A model generated the notes under the pieces. The model was not told the DNA's origin. It ran no database searches and saw only the letters and a program-made list of their open reading frames with translations. Positions 54,866 to 63,601 of a DNA stretch of 64,000 nucleotides are shown here, in pieces. Numbering within the stretch: the stretch's first letter is position 1; every line of letters starts with the position of its first letter. The position numbers and the translations under genes are program-made. Source of the DNA: Phenylobacterium sp. (GTDB taxonomy: Bacteria; Pseudomonadota; Alphaproteobacteria; Caulobacterales; Caulobacteraceae); NCBI RefSeq assembly GCF_030680185.1, contig NZ_JAUXVZ010000053.1:173366-237365 (forward strand), in the 5' to 3' direction.

Positions 54866-56656
54866 TCAGACCAGGGCTTCGAACTCGTCCACCAGCCGCT
54901 CCATCTGGGTCATGCCCGCGGCCCAGAAGGCCTTTTCTCGCGGGTTGAGCCCGAAGGGCGCCAGCGCCTCGACATAGGTCTTGGAGCCGCCGGCGGCGAG
55001 CAGGTCCTCATAGAGGGGCGCAAAGCCCTGCGGATCCTCGCGGCGCTTCTCCATCAGGCCGCGCACCAGCAGATCGCCGAAGGCGTAGGCGTAGACATAG
55101 AAGGGGGCGTGGGCGAAGTGGCTGACATAGGCCCAGTAGTGCTCGTAGCCGGCATTGAGCTTGATGGCCGGGCCCAGGCTTTCGCCCATCACCTCCATCC
55201 AGATGGCCGAGATCTCCTCGTTGGACACCTCGCCCTGCTGGCGGGCGGCGTGGAAGGCGGTCTCGAACTTGTGGAAGGCGATCTGCCGGACCACCGTGTT
55301 CAACCCATCCTCGATCTTGCCGGCCAGCAGGCCGCGGCGCTCCTCGTCGGTGGCGCCAGCCATCAGGCGCTCGAACACCAGGCCTTCGCCGAAGATCGAG
55401 GCGGTCTCGGCGAGCGTCAGGGGCGTGTCGGCCAGCAGGGTGCCGAGCGGCGCGCACAGGGTCTGGTGCACCGCATGGCCAAGCTCATGGGCCAGGGTGA
55501 GCACATCGCGGCGCTCGCCCATATAGTTCATGAACACGAACGGGTGCCGGTCGGCGCTGACCGGGTGCGAATAGGCGCCCGACTGCTTGCCGGCCCGCGG
55601 CCGGGCGTCGATCCAGGGCTGGGTGAAGAAGGTCTGGGCGGTGTCGGCGAACCGGGGCGCGAGCGCCTGGAAGGACTCCAGCACCATCTCCTGGGCTTGC
55701 GGCCAAGTGTAGGTCCGCGGCGCCGCCGCATCCAGGGGGGCATTGCGGTCCCAGTAGTCCAGGGTCTTGCGGCCCATGACCTTGGCCTTCAGGGCGTAGT
55801 AGCGATGGCTGACCGCGGGATAGGCCTCGGTCACCGCCTCCACCAGGGCTTCGACCGCATCGGCGTCCACCTCATTGGCCATGTGGCGCGAGGCGGCCGG
55901 CTGCGGATATCTCCGCCAGCGATCTTCCACCTGCTTCTCATAGGCCAGGGTGTTGAGGCAAAGCGCCAGCGTCGAGGTGCGCTCCTCCAGGGCCTTAGCT
56001 AGGCCCTGGGCCGCCTGCTTGCGCCGGGCGCCGTCGGGGTCGGACAGCCGGTTCAGGGTCTCGGGGAGGGTCAGGGTCTCGGAGCCGACCTTGGCGGTCA
56101 GCTTGGCCAGGGTCTCGTCGAACAGGCGCATCCAGTTGGCGACGCCCGGCCCCCGGTCGATCATCAGCCGTTCGAGGTCGGCGCTGAGCTCGTGCGGTCG
56201 CGACAGGCGCACCCGCCGCAGCCAGGGCCGCCAGCGCTGGGCCGGGGCATGCGCGGCCAGGGCCGCGTCCAGCTCGGCCTCGTCCAGCTCATTGATCTCC
56301 AGGGTGAAGAACAGGGTCTCGGCGCCGATCTGGGCGGCCTTGCCCCGGAAGTCGGCCTCGAACTTCGACCAGGCCGGATTGTCCCGCGCCGTGCTGGCCG
56401 ACAGGGAGGCGTAGGCGCCGACCCCGTAGAGGGCGTTGGTCCCCACCTCATAAAGGGCGATGGTCTCATCCAGCCGACGGCCCAGGGTCTCGGGCTCGCC
56501 CCGGGCGGCGACCAGCTGGCCCTTATAGGCCAGCAGATCGGCGGCGGCCTTGCGGGCCTTGTCCAGGTCGGCCTCGATCTGCGGATCGTCGCGACCGGCA
56601 TAGAGGTCGTCGAGGCGCCATTCGGGCAGGGTGTCGGTCTTCAGGGGTGCGTTCAT
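54866..56656 (-). CDS. pepF: M3 family oligoendopeptidase (PepF type)
   Basis: A 596-residue metallopeptidase. HELGH at 390-394 is the zinc-binding HExxH helix, and the third ligand Glu is in LAETASIFGEGL. The N-terminal helical domain is complete. It cleaves short peptides in the cytoplasm. It lies 66 bases downstream of the Lrp gene on the same strand. Confidence 0.95.
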   Translation of the reverse strand: MNAPLKTDTLPEWRLDDLYAGRDDPQIEADLDKARKAAADLLAYKGQLVAARGEPETLGRRLDETIALYEVGTNALYGVGAYASLSASTARDNPAWSKFEADFRGKAAQIGAETLFFTLEINELDEAELDAALAAHAPAQRWRPWLRRVRLSRPHELSADLERLMIDRGPGVANWMRLFDETLAKLTAKVGSETLTLPETLNRLSDPDGARRKQAAQGLAKALEERTSTLALCLNTLAYEKQVEDRWRRYPQPAASRHMANEVDADAVEALVEAVTEAYPAVSHRYYALKAKVMGRKTLDYWDRNAPLDAAAPRTYTWPQAQEMVLESFQALAPRFADTAQTFFTQPWIDARPRAGKQSGAYSHPVSADRHPFVFMNYMGERRDVLTLAHELGHAVHQTLCAPLGTLLADTPLTLAETASIFGEGLVFERLMAGATDEERRGLLAGKIEDGLNTVVRQIAFHKFETAFHAARQQGEVSNEEISAIWMEVMGESLGPAIKLNAGYEHYWAYVSHFAHAPFYVYAYAFGDLLVRGLMEKRREDPQGFAPLYEDLLAAGGSKTYVEALAPFGLNPREKAFWAAGMTQMERLVDEFEALV

Positions 56657-56722
56657 GGGAGCGATCTAAGCACGCCCTGGCTCAGCCGCCACCTCCTCTT
56701 GGCCGACTCTTGGCCGAAGAAT

Positions 56723-57145
56723 CTAAAGGCGCGTCGTCGCCAGCAGGATCGAGGTCTCGGTGGCGGCGATGCCGGGGATGCGGCGGATCTCGTCGAGGGC
56801 CGCGCTGAAGGCGGCCAGGCTGTCGGTGTCCAGCTCGGCCACCAGGTCCCAGCGGCCGTTGGTGGTGTGGACCGCCACCACCTCGGCGAAGCCCTGCAAG
56901 GCGCGCACCACCCGGGGACTGCTCTCGCCTTCCACCGAGATGGTCATGACCGCCCGGACCCTGTGAGCCTCCACATCGGGGCGGGTGCGGACGGTGAAGC
57001 CCTGGATCACCCCGCGCTGACGCATCCTGTCGATGCGGTTCTGGACCGTGCCGCGGGAGACCTTCAGGCGCTCGGACAGGCTCGCCACCGATGCGCGGGC
57101 GTCGGCGCGCAGAAGGGCCAGGAGCTGGCGGTCGGTCTCATCCAT
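56723..57145 (-). CDS. Lrp/AsnC family regulator
   Basis: A 140-residue Lrp-type protein: N-terminal winged helix (LLALLRADARASVASLSERL, SRGTVQNRIDRM), then the ligand-binding RAM domain (VRAVMTISVEGESSPRVVRA). It lies divergent from the ornithine-forming enzyme and rocD-like genes. By neighbourhood it probably regulates arginine or ornithine breakdown and its own gene through the palindrome at 57178-57189. Confidence 0.95.
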   Translation of the reverse strand: MDETDRQLLALLRADARASVASLSERLKVSRGTVQNRIDRMRQRGVIQGFTVRTRPDVEAHRVRAVMTISVEGESSPRVVRALQGFAEVVAVHTTNGRWDLVAELDTDSLAAFSAALDEIRRIPGIAATETSILLATTRL

Positions 57146-57177
57146 GTTGTCAGATCGTCGCCTTAGGCTGTCAAATC

Positions 57178-57189
57178 GGCAGAACTGCC
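57178..57189. promoter_or_regulatory. GGCAG-aa-CTGCC palindrome, possible Lrp site
   Basis: GGCAGAACTGCC has perfect 5-base arms around AA, in the 131-base divergent gap between the Lrp gene and the amidinotransferase-fold gene. It is a good candidate for a binding site of the adjacent Lrp regulator. A TGTCA-like sequence recurs nearby (57149-57153 and 57169-57173). Confidence 0.4.
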
Positions 57190-57276
57190 CGCATATCCTA
57201 CAAGTCCTGCGCCTTTTCGCTAGCGCCGCCGTGTCCCACCCTTTGTCGCACCCACGACATTCTGAGGGAGGCGCGC

Positions 57277-58152
57277 ATGGCGACCCCGCACTATCTGATG
57301 ACCGATCCGGCCCATTTCGAGGTCTGCTACCAGATCAATCCCTGGATGGACCCTGCGGTCTGGCAGGCCGACGCCGGCGCCCGCGCCCGGGCCGCCGCAG
57401 CCTCGGCCGAGCTGCGTCAGGCCATTGAAACCGCTGGCGGCGTGGTGGAGATGATCCCCGCCGAGGCCGGCCTGCCCGACCTCGTCTTCCCCGCCAACGC
57501 CGCCACCGTCCTGGACGGCCGCGCCCTGATGGCCCGCTTCGCCCACCCCGAGCGTCGCGGCGAAGAGGCGCCCTTCCTGGCCGCCTTCCAGGCCCTGCGC
57601 GACCGCGGCGTGCTGCGCGAGGTGGCCGAACTGCCGCCGGGCGTAGTGCATGAGGGGGCCGGCGACGCCCTTTGGGACGCCGCCCGCGGTTGGTTCTGGG
57701 GCGGCCACGGCCAGCGCTCGACCCTGGCGGGCCTTGAGGCCCATGCGGACTTCTTCGGCCAGGAGGTGGTAGCCCTCGAGCTCGCCACCCCGCACTTCTA
57801 TCACCTCGACACCTGCATGCGCCCGCTGGACGGCGGCCACATCCTCTACTACCCGCCGGCCTTCACCGATCAGGCCCTGAGGACCCTGCGCGACCGGGTC
57901 GCCCCCGACCTGTTGATCGAGGCTGACAAGGCCGCGGCCGAGGCGCTCTGCGTCAATGCGGTGAACCTCGGCGAGACCGTGATCATGGCCAAGGCGCCGC
58001 CGTCCCTGCGCGCAGCCCTGGAAGCCCGGGGCTATCGCCTGGTCGAGGTCGATCTCTCCCCCTTCATCATGTCCGGCGGCGCGGCCTTCTGCATGAGCCT
58101 GCGCCTGGACCTCACCTCCCAACCCCATGCCGCGCTCGCGGCCGCCGAATGA
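57277..58152 (+). CDS. Amidinotransferase-fold hydrolase (arginine dihydrolase or citrulline ureidase type)
   Basis: A 291-residue protein of the amidinotransferase/arginine-deiminase-related family. [12 protein letters not shown] (68-79) has Asn74, as in arginine dihydrolases rather than the Asp/Glu of DDAH. His176 is in HFYHLDTC and the catalytic Cys272 in [15 protein letters not shown] 57277 follows GGGAGG. It is followed by ornithine aminotransferase, which fits an ornithine product made from arginine or citrulline (CtlX-like). The exact substrate needs testing. Confidence 0.85.
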   Translation: MATPHYLMTDPAHFEVCYQINPWMDPAVWQADAGARARAAAASAELRQAIETAGGVVEMIPAEAGLPDLVFPANAATVLDGRALMARFAHPERRGEEAPFLAAFQALRDRGVLREVAELPPGVVHEGAGDALWDAARGWFWGGHGQRSTLAGLEAHADFFGQEVVALELATPHFYHLDTCMRPLDGGHILYYPPAFTDQALRTLRDRVAPDLLIEADKAAAEALCVNAVNLGETVIMAKAPPSLRAALEARGYRLVEVDLSPFIMSGGAAFCMSLRLDLTSQPHAALAAAE

Positions 58153-58160
58153 GGCCTTCC

Positions 58161-59396
58161 ATGACCGACCACGCCGTTCTCGACCGCCCCGCCCTGTCGA
58201 CCCCGCAGGACTATATCGCCGCCGAGGCGCGGCTGGGCGCGCGCAACTACAAGCCGCTGGACGTGGTGCTGAGCCGCGGCGAGGGGGTCTATGTCTGGGA
58301 CGTCGAGGGCAAGCGCTACCTGGACGGGCTCTCGGCCTATTCGGCGGTCAATCAGGGCCATTGCCATCCGAAGATCCTGGCGGCGATGACCGAGCAGGCC
58401 GGCAAGCTGACCCTGACCAGCCGCGCCTTCCGCAACGACCAGCTGGCCCTCTTCTATGAGGAGATCTGCGCCCTGACCGGCTCGCACCGGGCCCTGCCGA
58501 TGAACTCGGGCGCCGAGGCCGTCGAAAGCGCCCTGAAGGTGGCCCGCAAGTGGGGCTATGAGGTCAAGGGCGTGCCGGCCGGCCAGGCCGAGATCATCGT
58601 CTGTTCGGAAAACTTCCACGGCCGGACCCTGGCCATCGTCGGCTTTTCCACCGATGAGCAGGCCCGCGGCGGCTTTGGCCCGTTTGCGCCAGGCTTCAAG
58701 GTCGTGCCCTTCGGCGACGCCGCGGCCCTGGAGGCGGCCATCACCCCCAACACCGTCGCCTTCCTGGTCGAGCCGATCCAGGGCGAGGCGGGCGTCATCA
58801 TCCCGCCGGCCGACTATCTGAAAACCGCCCGCGAGCTCTGCACCCGCCACAACGTCGTGCTGATCCTGGACGAGATCCAGACGGGCCTGGGCCGCACCGG
58901 CAAGCTGCTAGCCGAGGAACACGAAGGGGTCGAGGCCGACCTCACCCTGGTAGGCAAGGCGCTGTCGGGCGGCTTCTATCCGGTCTCGGCCGTGCTTTCG
59001 AACGACGCGGTCCTGGGCGTGCTGAAGCCCGGCGAGCATGGCTCCACCTTTGGCGGCAATCCGCTGGCCTGTGCGGTGGCCCGCGCCGCGCTGAAGGTGC
59101 TGGTGGAGGAAGACATGATCGGCAACGCCCAGCGCGTCGGCGATCGCCTGCAGGCCTCCCTGGCCAGCATCCGCCACGACGCCATCAAGCAGGTTCGCGG
59201 CCGCGGCCTGATGCTGGCTGTCGAGCTGCACGCCGAGGCGGGCGGCGCCCGGCGGGTCTGCGAGAACCTCCAGCGGCGCGGCCTGCTGTGCAAGGAGACC
59301 CACGACCACACCATCCGGATCGCCCCGCCCCTGGTGCTGAGCCCCGATCAGGCCGACTGGATCGCCGAACAGTTCGAGGCCGCCCTGAAGGACTGA
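58161..59396 (+). CDS. rocD: Ornithine-oxo-acid aminotransferase
   Basis: A 411-residue class III PLP aminotransferase. [19 protein letters not shown] binds PLP phosphate; Lys266 in [12 protein letters not shown] forms the Schiff base; [13 protein letters not shown] is the ring-binding Asp motif. The preferred start is ATG 58161; an ATG at 58149 overlaps the previous stop as ATGA. It converts ornithine to glutamate semialdehyde, so the pair should bring arginine or citrulline carbon into proline and glutamate. Confidence 0.94.
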   Translation: MTDHAVLDRPALSTPQDYIAAEARLGARNYKPLDVVLSRGEGVYVWDVEGKRYLDGLSAYSAVNQGHCHPKILAAMTEQAGKLTLTSRAFRNDQLALFYEEICALTGSHRALPMNSGAEAVESALKVARKWGYEVKGVPAGQAEIIVCSENFHGRTLAIVGFSTDEQARGGFGPFAPGFKVVPFGDAAALEAAITPNTVAFLVEPIQGEAGVIIPPADYLKTARELCTRHNVVLILDEIQTGLGRTGKLLAEEHEGVEADLTLVGKALSGGFYPVSAVLSNDAVLGVLKPGEHGSTFGGNPLACAVARAALKVLVEEDMIGNAQRVGDRLQASLASIRHDAIKQVRGRGLMLAVELHAEAGGARRVCENLQRRGLLCKETHDHTIRIAPPLVLSPDQADWIAEQFEAALKD

Positions 59397-59404
59397 GAGA
59401 CCCT

Positions 59405-59453
59405 GCAGACCTGCGTCAGAGGGCCGCGGCGTTAACCCCTGACTCAGGTCTGC
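59405..59453. promoter_or_regulatory. 15-base inverted repeat between rocD and the response regulator
   Basis: GCAGACCTGCGTCAG (59405-59419) and CTGACTCAGGTCTGC (59439-59453) pair over 15 positions with one mismatch around a 19-base GC-rich loop (59420-59438). It lies nine bases past rocD and 90 before the regulator start. No U-run follows, so it may be an mRNA structure or operator rather than an intrinsic terminator. Confidence 0.5.
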
Positions 59454-59543
59454 GAAACCCCGCCTTTACCGGCGACCTGTATCAATCCGTGACAGTGAGC
59501 CCCGCCCGAAGAGGTGGGCGTCCGGTACAGGTGGTGTCTTCAA

Positions 59544-61052
59544 ATGACCAAAACGGTCCTTGTCGTCGATGATGATCCGACCCAGCGCAGGCTGATCCAG
59601 GCCGTGCTGGAGCGCGAAGGCTTCGCCGTGGCGCACGCCGAGTCCGGCGACGCCGCCATCGAGCACCTGATGGCCGGCGCCAAGGTCGACCTGATCCTGC
59701 TGGACCTGGTCATGCCCCGATTGTCGGGTCAGGACGCCCTGAAGGAGATGCGCGCCCGCAACTTCCACCAGCCGGTGATCGTGGTCACCGCGCAAGGCAG
59801 CATCGACACCGTGGTCCTGGCCATGCAGGCCGGCGCCTGCGACTTCTTCGTCAAGCCGGCCAGTCCCGAGCGGATCATGGTCTCGATCCGCAACGCGCTC
59901 TCCATGGGCGACCTGCGGGGCGAGGTGGACCGCCTGAAGAAGCACAAGACCGGGCGCTTCACCTTCGCCGACATGGTCGGCGGCTCCGCCCCCATGACGC
60001 TGGTCAAGCGGATGGGCGAGCGGGCGGCCAAGTCGACCATTCCCATCCTGATCACCGGCGAAAGCGGCGTCGGCAAGGAGGTCATCGCCCGCGCCCTGCA
60101 TGGCTCGTCCGACCGGTCGGGCAAGGCCTTCGTCGCCGTCAACTGCGGCGCCCTGCCCGAGAACCTGGTGGAATCCATCCTGTTCGGCCACGAGAAGGGC
60201 AGCTTCACCGGCGCCACCGACAAGCACCTGGGCAAGTTCCAGGAGGCCAATGGCGGCACCCTGTTCCTGGACGAGGTGGGCGAACTGCCGCTCGACATGC
60301 AGGTCAAGCTGCTGCGCGCCCTGCAGGAGAGCGAGATCGACCCCGTCGGGTCAAAGCGCTCGGTGAAGGTCGATGTGCGCATCGTCTCGGCCACCAATCG
60401 CGACCTGTCTCTCGCCGTGGCCGAGGGCCGGTTCCGCGAGGACCTCTTCTATCGCCTCAACGTCTTCCCCATCGAGGCCCCGGCCCTGCGCGCGCGCAAG
60501 GACGACATCCCGGCCCTGGTCGAGCACTTCATCCGCCGCTTCAATGTGGAGGAGGGCAAGAAGGTGGTCGGCTGCGCGCCCGAGACCCTGCAGCACCTGC
60601 TGGCCTTCGACTGGCCGGGCAATGTCCGCCAGCTGGAGAACGCCGTCTACCGGGCCATCGTCCTCTCGGACTCGCCCTATCTGCAACCCTTCGACTTCCC
60701 GGCCATCTCCGGGATCGTGGCGCCGCCCCCCGAGGCCGTCGCCACCGCCCCGACCCCGGTCGCCCAAGGCTCGGCCTCGCCCCCCATTTCGCCGGACGCC
60801 GCCCGCGAGCTGATGGCCGAACTGCCCAAGGACGCCCCGGTGCGGATCCTGGACGAGCGCGGCCACCTGCGCACGCTGGAGGACATCGAGCGCGACCTGA
60901 TCCAGCTGGCCATCGAAATCTATGCCGGCCACATGAGCGAGGTCGCCCGACGCTTGGGGATCGGCCGCTCCACCCTCTACCGCAAGGTCCGCGAGCAGGG
61001 CCTGGACGGGGTGATCGGCGGGGCCGACGACAGCGAGACCGAAGCGGCCTGA
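59544..61052 (+). CDS. TacA-like sigma-54-dependent response regulator
   Basis: A 502-residue NtrC-family protein: receiver domain with phospho-Asp54 and VKP at 103-105; AAA+ domain with Walker A GESGVGKE (172-179), GSFTGA (219-224) in place of GAFTGA, and Walker B LFLDEV (240-245); and a C-terminal Fis-type helix-turn-helix ([17 protein letters not shown]). Start ATG 59544. Closest in form to TacA of Caulobacter, which activates stalk and cell-pole genes with sigma-54. The sensor kinase is not in the window. The TacA link is inference. Confidence 0.88.
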   Translation: MTKTVLVVDDDPTQRRLIQAVLEREGFAVAHAESGDAAIEHLMAGAKVDLILLDLVMPRLSGQDALKEMRARNFHQPVIVVTAQGSIDTVVLAMQAGACDFFVKPASPERIMVSIRNALSMGDLRGEVDRLKKHKTGRFTFADMVGGSAPMTLVKRMGERAAKSTIPILITGESGVGKEVIARALHGSSDRSGKAFVAVNCGALPENLVESILFGHEKGSFTGATDKHLGKFQEANGGTLFLDEVGELPLDMQVKLLRALQESEIDPVGSKRSVKVDVRIVSATNRDLSLAVAEGRFREDLFYRLNVFPIEAPALRARKDDIPALVEHFIRRFNVEEGKKVVGCAPETLQHLLAFDWPGNVRQLENAVYRAIVLSDSPYLQPFDFPAISGIVAPPPEAVATAPTPVAQGSASPPISPDAARELMAELPKDAPVRILDERGHLRTLEDIERDLIQLAIEIYAGHMSEVARRLGIGRSTLYRKVREQGLDGVIGGADDSETEAA

Positions 61053-61090
61053 GGCGGGTCTTCCCTTCGCGCGTCAGCGCTATGAAAGTA

Positions 61091-61196
61091 GGGACACAAA
61101 GGACACGAAGGAGGCGCGAAGGGCACGAAGAGGCCTTTGTGTCCTTCGCCTTCTTTGTGTCCTTTGTGTCCCCTTTTTAGCTGCGCCTGCGGCGCC
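61091..61196. repeat. Long hairpin repeat, copy 1
   Basis: Almost the whole segment folds back on itself. Arms 61091-61116 and 61147-61172 match over 26 positions with two G-U pairs, and the inner segments 61118-61130 and 61135-61147 also pair (the two registers conflict at one base), leaving the loop AGGC. The stem is made of GGACACAAAG/GGCACGAAG units. GCGCCTGCGGCGCC follows at 61183-61196. A second copy lies at 62548-62643. It sits between convergent genes and could act as terminator. Confidence 0.8.
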
Positions 61197-61210
61197 TAAG
61201 ACCTCGGAAC

Positions 61211-61528
61211 CTAATCGTCAGTCTCGCGCGGTTTGCGGCCGAAGCTCCGCCTGACCATGGGCTTTTTCTCGCCCTTGGCCTTGGCCGAGATCTCCTTGAG
61301 CTTGCGGTGCTGCAGGGCCGACAGGGCCTGGCCGGGCGCGCCCTTTTCGGGGTCGCCGAAGGCCCGGCCATAGGTGTTCACCCGCTCCTCCACCGAGCCC
61401 AGGAACTCGCCCTCCCATTCGGAGAGCTCGACGCCGGTGCGCGCAGCCTCACGCCGAGCGCGCTTGAGCGCGTTCAGCGCGGCCCGCTTGGCCTGGGCCC
61501 TGGGGTCTGGAGGAGCCTTGCGCTTCAA
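61211..61528 (-). CDS. Basic hypothetical protein coupled to gapR
   Basis: A 105-residue, Lys/Arg/Ala-rich protein with a helical central region ([21 protein letters not shown], then [21 protein letters not shown]) and a basic C-terminus. It starts at TTG 61528, which overlaps the gapR stop as TTGA, and GGAGAG in the gapR end acts as Shine-Dalgarno. Family not recognised. Its tight coupling to GapR, a DNA-binding protein, and its charge suggest a nucleic-acid-related role, but this is only inference. Confidence 0.75.
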   Translation of the reverse strand: MKRKAPPDPRAQAKRAALNALKRARREAARTGVELSEWEGEFLGSVEERVNTYGRAFGDPEKGAPGQALSALQHRKLKEISAKAKGEKKPMVRRSFGRKPRETDD

Positions 61529-61791
61529 ATCTCTCCGAGCGCCGAGAGATAGAGGTCGAGGATGGCCTCTTCCTCCTGCCGCTTGGCGCGGTCCTGTTTG
61601 CGCAGGCGGACCACCTTGCGCAGCACCTTGACGTCGAAGCCGTTGCCCTTGGCCTCGGCGAAGACTTCCTTGATCTGCTCGGCGATCTCGGACTTTTCCA
61701 CCTCCAGGCGCTCGATGCGCTCGATGATGCTCTTCAGCTGCCCCTGGGCGGTGGTGTTGAGGATGTCGATATGGGCGCTGTCGTCAGCCAT
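61525..61791 (-). CDS. gapR: GapR, nucleoid-associated protein (DUF2312)
   Basis: An 88-residue DUF2312 protein. [39 protein letters not shown] and [20 protein letters not shown] are nearly those of GapR, the coiled-coil tetramer that encircles overtwisted DNA ahead of the replication fork in Caulobacter. The start is ATG 61791. It overlaps the downstream basic protein gene. Characteristic of the alphaproteobacteria. Confidence 0.94.
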   Translation of the reverse strand: MADDSAHIDILNTTAQGQLKSIIERIERLEVEKSEIAEQIKEVFAEAKGNGFDVKVLRKVVRLRKQDRAKRQEEEAILDLYLSALGEI

Positions 61792-61933
61792 GGGAAAAGC
61801 GTCTTCCGAGTCGAGGGGATTGAAGCGGCGGACCCTACCTCGCATCGGCGTCGAACGAAATCCGTCTGGAGGTCGAAGGCGAACCTACCCTAGGCTCAAC
61901 CGTTGCCTTGTTCGGAATGACAGGAGCCCTCCG

Positions 61934-62521
61934 ATGACCGACGCCGCCAAGCCCCGCCCCACCCAGGCCGACGCCGAGGCGGCTGTGCGGACGCTGATCG
62001 AATGGGCCGGGGACGATCCCGACCGCGAGGGCCTGCTGGAGACGCCGGGCCGGGTCACCCGTTCCTATCGCGAGCTGTTCGCCGGCTATGAGACCGATCC
62101 GCGGGAGTATCTGGAGCGCACCTTCGAGGAGGTTGGCGGCTATGACGAGATGGTCGTGCTGCGCGACATCCGGGTGGTCAGCTTCTGCGAGCATCACATG
62201 CTGCCGGTGATCGGCCGGGCCCATGTGGGCTATCTGCCCACCAACCGGGTGGTCGGCATCTCCAAGCTCGCCCGGGTCGTCCACGGCTTCGCCCGCCGGC
62301 TGCAGATTCAGGAGAAGCTCACCGCCGAGATCGCCGGCGCCATCCAGGACATCCTGCGGCCCAAGGGGGTGGGCGTACTGATCGAGGCCGAGCATGCCTG
62401 CATGACCATGCGCGGGGTGAACACGCCAGGCTCGACCCTGACCACCTCGACCCTGCTGGGCGAACTTCGCGACGACCCCCGCACCCGCCAGGAATTCCTG
62501 GAGCTGGTCCGCGGGCGGTGA
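61934..62521 (+). CDS. folE: GTP cyclohydrolase I
   Basis: A 195-residue type IA enzyme. Zinc ligands are Cys85, His88 (SFCEHHMLP) and Cys156 (EHACMTMRG), and the active site motif [18 protein letters not shown] follows. Start ATG 61934 behind AGGAG. It opens the GTP ring to dihydroneopterin triphosphate, the first step of folate and pterin synthesis. Cytoplasmic homodecamer. Divergent from gapR across a 142-base gap. Confidence 0.97.
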   Translation: MTDAAKPRPTQADAEAAVRTLIEWAGDDPDREGLLETPGRVTRSYRELFAGYETDPREYLERTFEEVGGYDEMVVLRDIRVVSFCEHHMLPVIGRAHVGYLPTNRVVGISKLARVVHGFARRLQIQEKLTAEIAGAIQDILRPKGVGVLIEAEHACMTMRGVNTPGSTLTTSTLLGELRDDPRTRQEFLELVRGR

Positions 62522-62547
62522 GGCGCTGCGCGCAGCGCGACGAGATG

Positions 62548-62643
62548 AACCACGAAGGACACAAAGCACACGAAGGCTCAGCACCGCTGCCCATTTGTGG
62601 TCTTCGTGTCCTTTGCGGTTGAACAGGACGGCGCCTGCGGCGC
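62548..62643. repeat. Long hairpin repeat, copy 2
   Basis: AACCACGAAGGACACAAAG (62548-62566) and CTTCGTGTCCTTTGCGGTT (62602-62620) pair over 19 positions with three wobble or mismatched pairs. It is followed by GCGCCTGCGGCGC (62631-62643), the same tail as copy 1. It lies between the convergent folE and HAD hydrolase genes. Same family as the repeat at 61.1 kb; likely mobile or duplicated intergenic element. Confidence 0.75.
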
Positions 62644-62652
62644 GCCAGGCCT

Positions 62653-63255
62653 TTAGAGCAGGCCGTGGGCCTCGAGCGCGGGGCGCAAGGCCGCCGGGTC
62701 GGTGAAGTGGTGGGTGTTGAGGCCGAAGGCCCTGGCCGCGGCGATGTTGGCCGCACTGTCGTCGACGAACAGGATGTCGGCCGGCGCATGGCCGAACCGT
62801 TCGCAGGCGATGGCGTAGATGCGCGGATCAGGCTTGATCAGCTTCTCTTCGGCCGACACCACATAGCCCTCCAGCCGCGCGAAGGCCGGGCTCATGGCGA
62901 TGACCCCGTCGAACACCTCGTGGGACATGTTGGTCAGGCCAAACTGCGGCACGCCGGCCACGTGCAGGGCCTCGATGGCGGCCTCGGTCTCGGGGATCGT
63001 TCCGGAGAACATCTCCCACCACCGCTCTTCCCAGGCGCGGATCTCGGGCTCGTATTCCGGGAAGCGCTCGACCAGGGCCTTGCGGTTGTCTTCGAAGGTG
63101 ACGCCCAGGTCGTGGTTCACATGCCAGATCATGGTGCAGACATGCGAAAGGAACCGGTCCAGTTCGGCCGGTTCCTGAAAAATCTTCGCATAGAGCGTGC
63201 GTGGGTCCCAGCGGACCACGACATTGCCGATATCCCAGAGGACCGCCTTGGCCAT
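62653..63255 (-). CDS. HAD family hydrolase
   Basis: A 200-residue HAD-IA phosphatase-like protein (YihX type). VLWDIGNVVVRWD contains the nucleophile Asp, followed by Gly where many HADs have the acid Asp. FGLTNMSHEVF is motif II, Lys in EEKLIKPDPRIY motif III, and ILFVDDSAANIAAAR motif IV. It probably removes phosphate from a small sugar or nucleotide phosphate. It ends near the second hairpin repeat. Confidence 0.9.
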   Translation of the reverse strand: MAKAVLWDIGNVVVRWDPRTLYAKIFQEPAELDRFLSHVCTMIWHVNHDLGVTFEDNRKALVERFPEYEPEIRAWEERWWEMFSGTIPETEAAIEALHVAGVPQFGLTNMSHEVFDGVIAMSPAFARLEGYVVSAEEKLIKPDPRIYAIACERFGHAPADILFVDDSAANIAAARAFGLNTHHFTDPAALRPALEAHGLL

Positions 63256-63273
63256 CTCCGGGAACCGGCGCGC

Positions 63274-63399
63274 TTAGCCTTGCTTGGCTTTGAAGCGCGG
63301 GTCCGTCTTGTTGATGACGTAGACCACGCCCTTGCGGCGAACGAGCTTGCAGTCGCGGTGACGCGTCTTCAGCGACTTCAGCGAGCTTCTGACCTTCAT
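63274..63399 (-). CDS. rpmJ: Ribosomal protein L36, zinc-free type
   Basis: A 41-residue protein beginning [20 protein letters not shown] and ending with FKAKQG. It is bL36 of the large ribosomal subunit. Only one of the four zinc ligands remains (Cys17); the rest are replaced (His and Asn among them), so it is the zinc-independent form common in alphaproteobacteria. It lies 18 bases upstream of the HAD gene on the same strand. Short, but the family is unmistakable. Confidence 0.93.
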   Translation of the reverse strand: MKVRSSLKSLKTRHRDCKLVRRKGVVYVINKTDPRFKAKQG

Positions 63400-63601
63400 G
63401 AGCTTGTCTTCACGCGTCGCCGCGCGCCGTCCTTCAGAGGGTTACAAACAGAGCCGGCGCATATACGGGCCGGGGCCTTGGGAGTCAACGGGCCGAGGCC
63501 CAAAAGGCGACCGGCTACGCGCCTGGTCTGGCTTGCGGCCACGGCCCAAAGGCGCGAGGCTCCCACCCATAAGAAATTAAGTCATGGGAGGACCATTCAT
63601 T

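Noticed and set aside
52965..54977. A 670-codon open frame on the plus strand
   Set aside because: Antisense to the GH3 gene, with His/Gly/Gln-rich composition and no domain.
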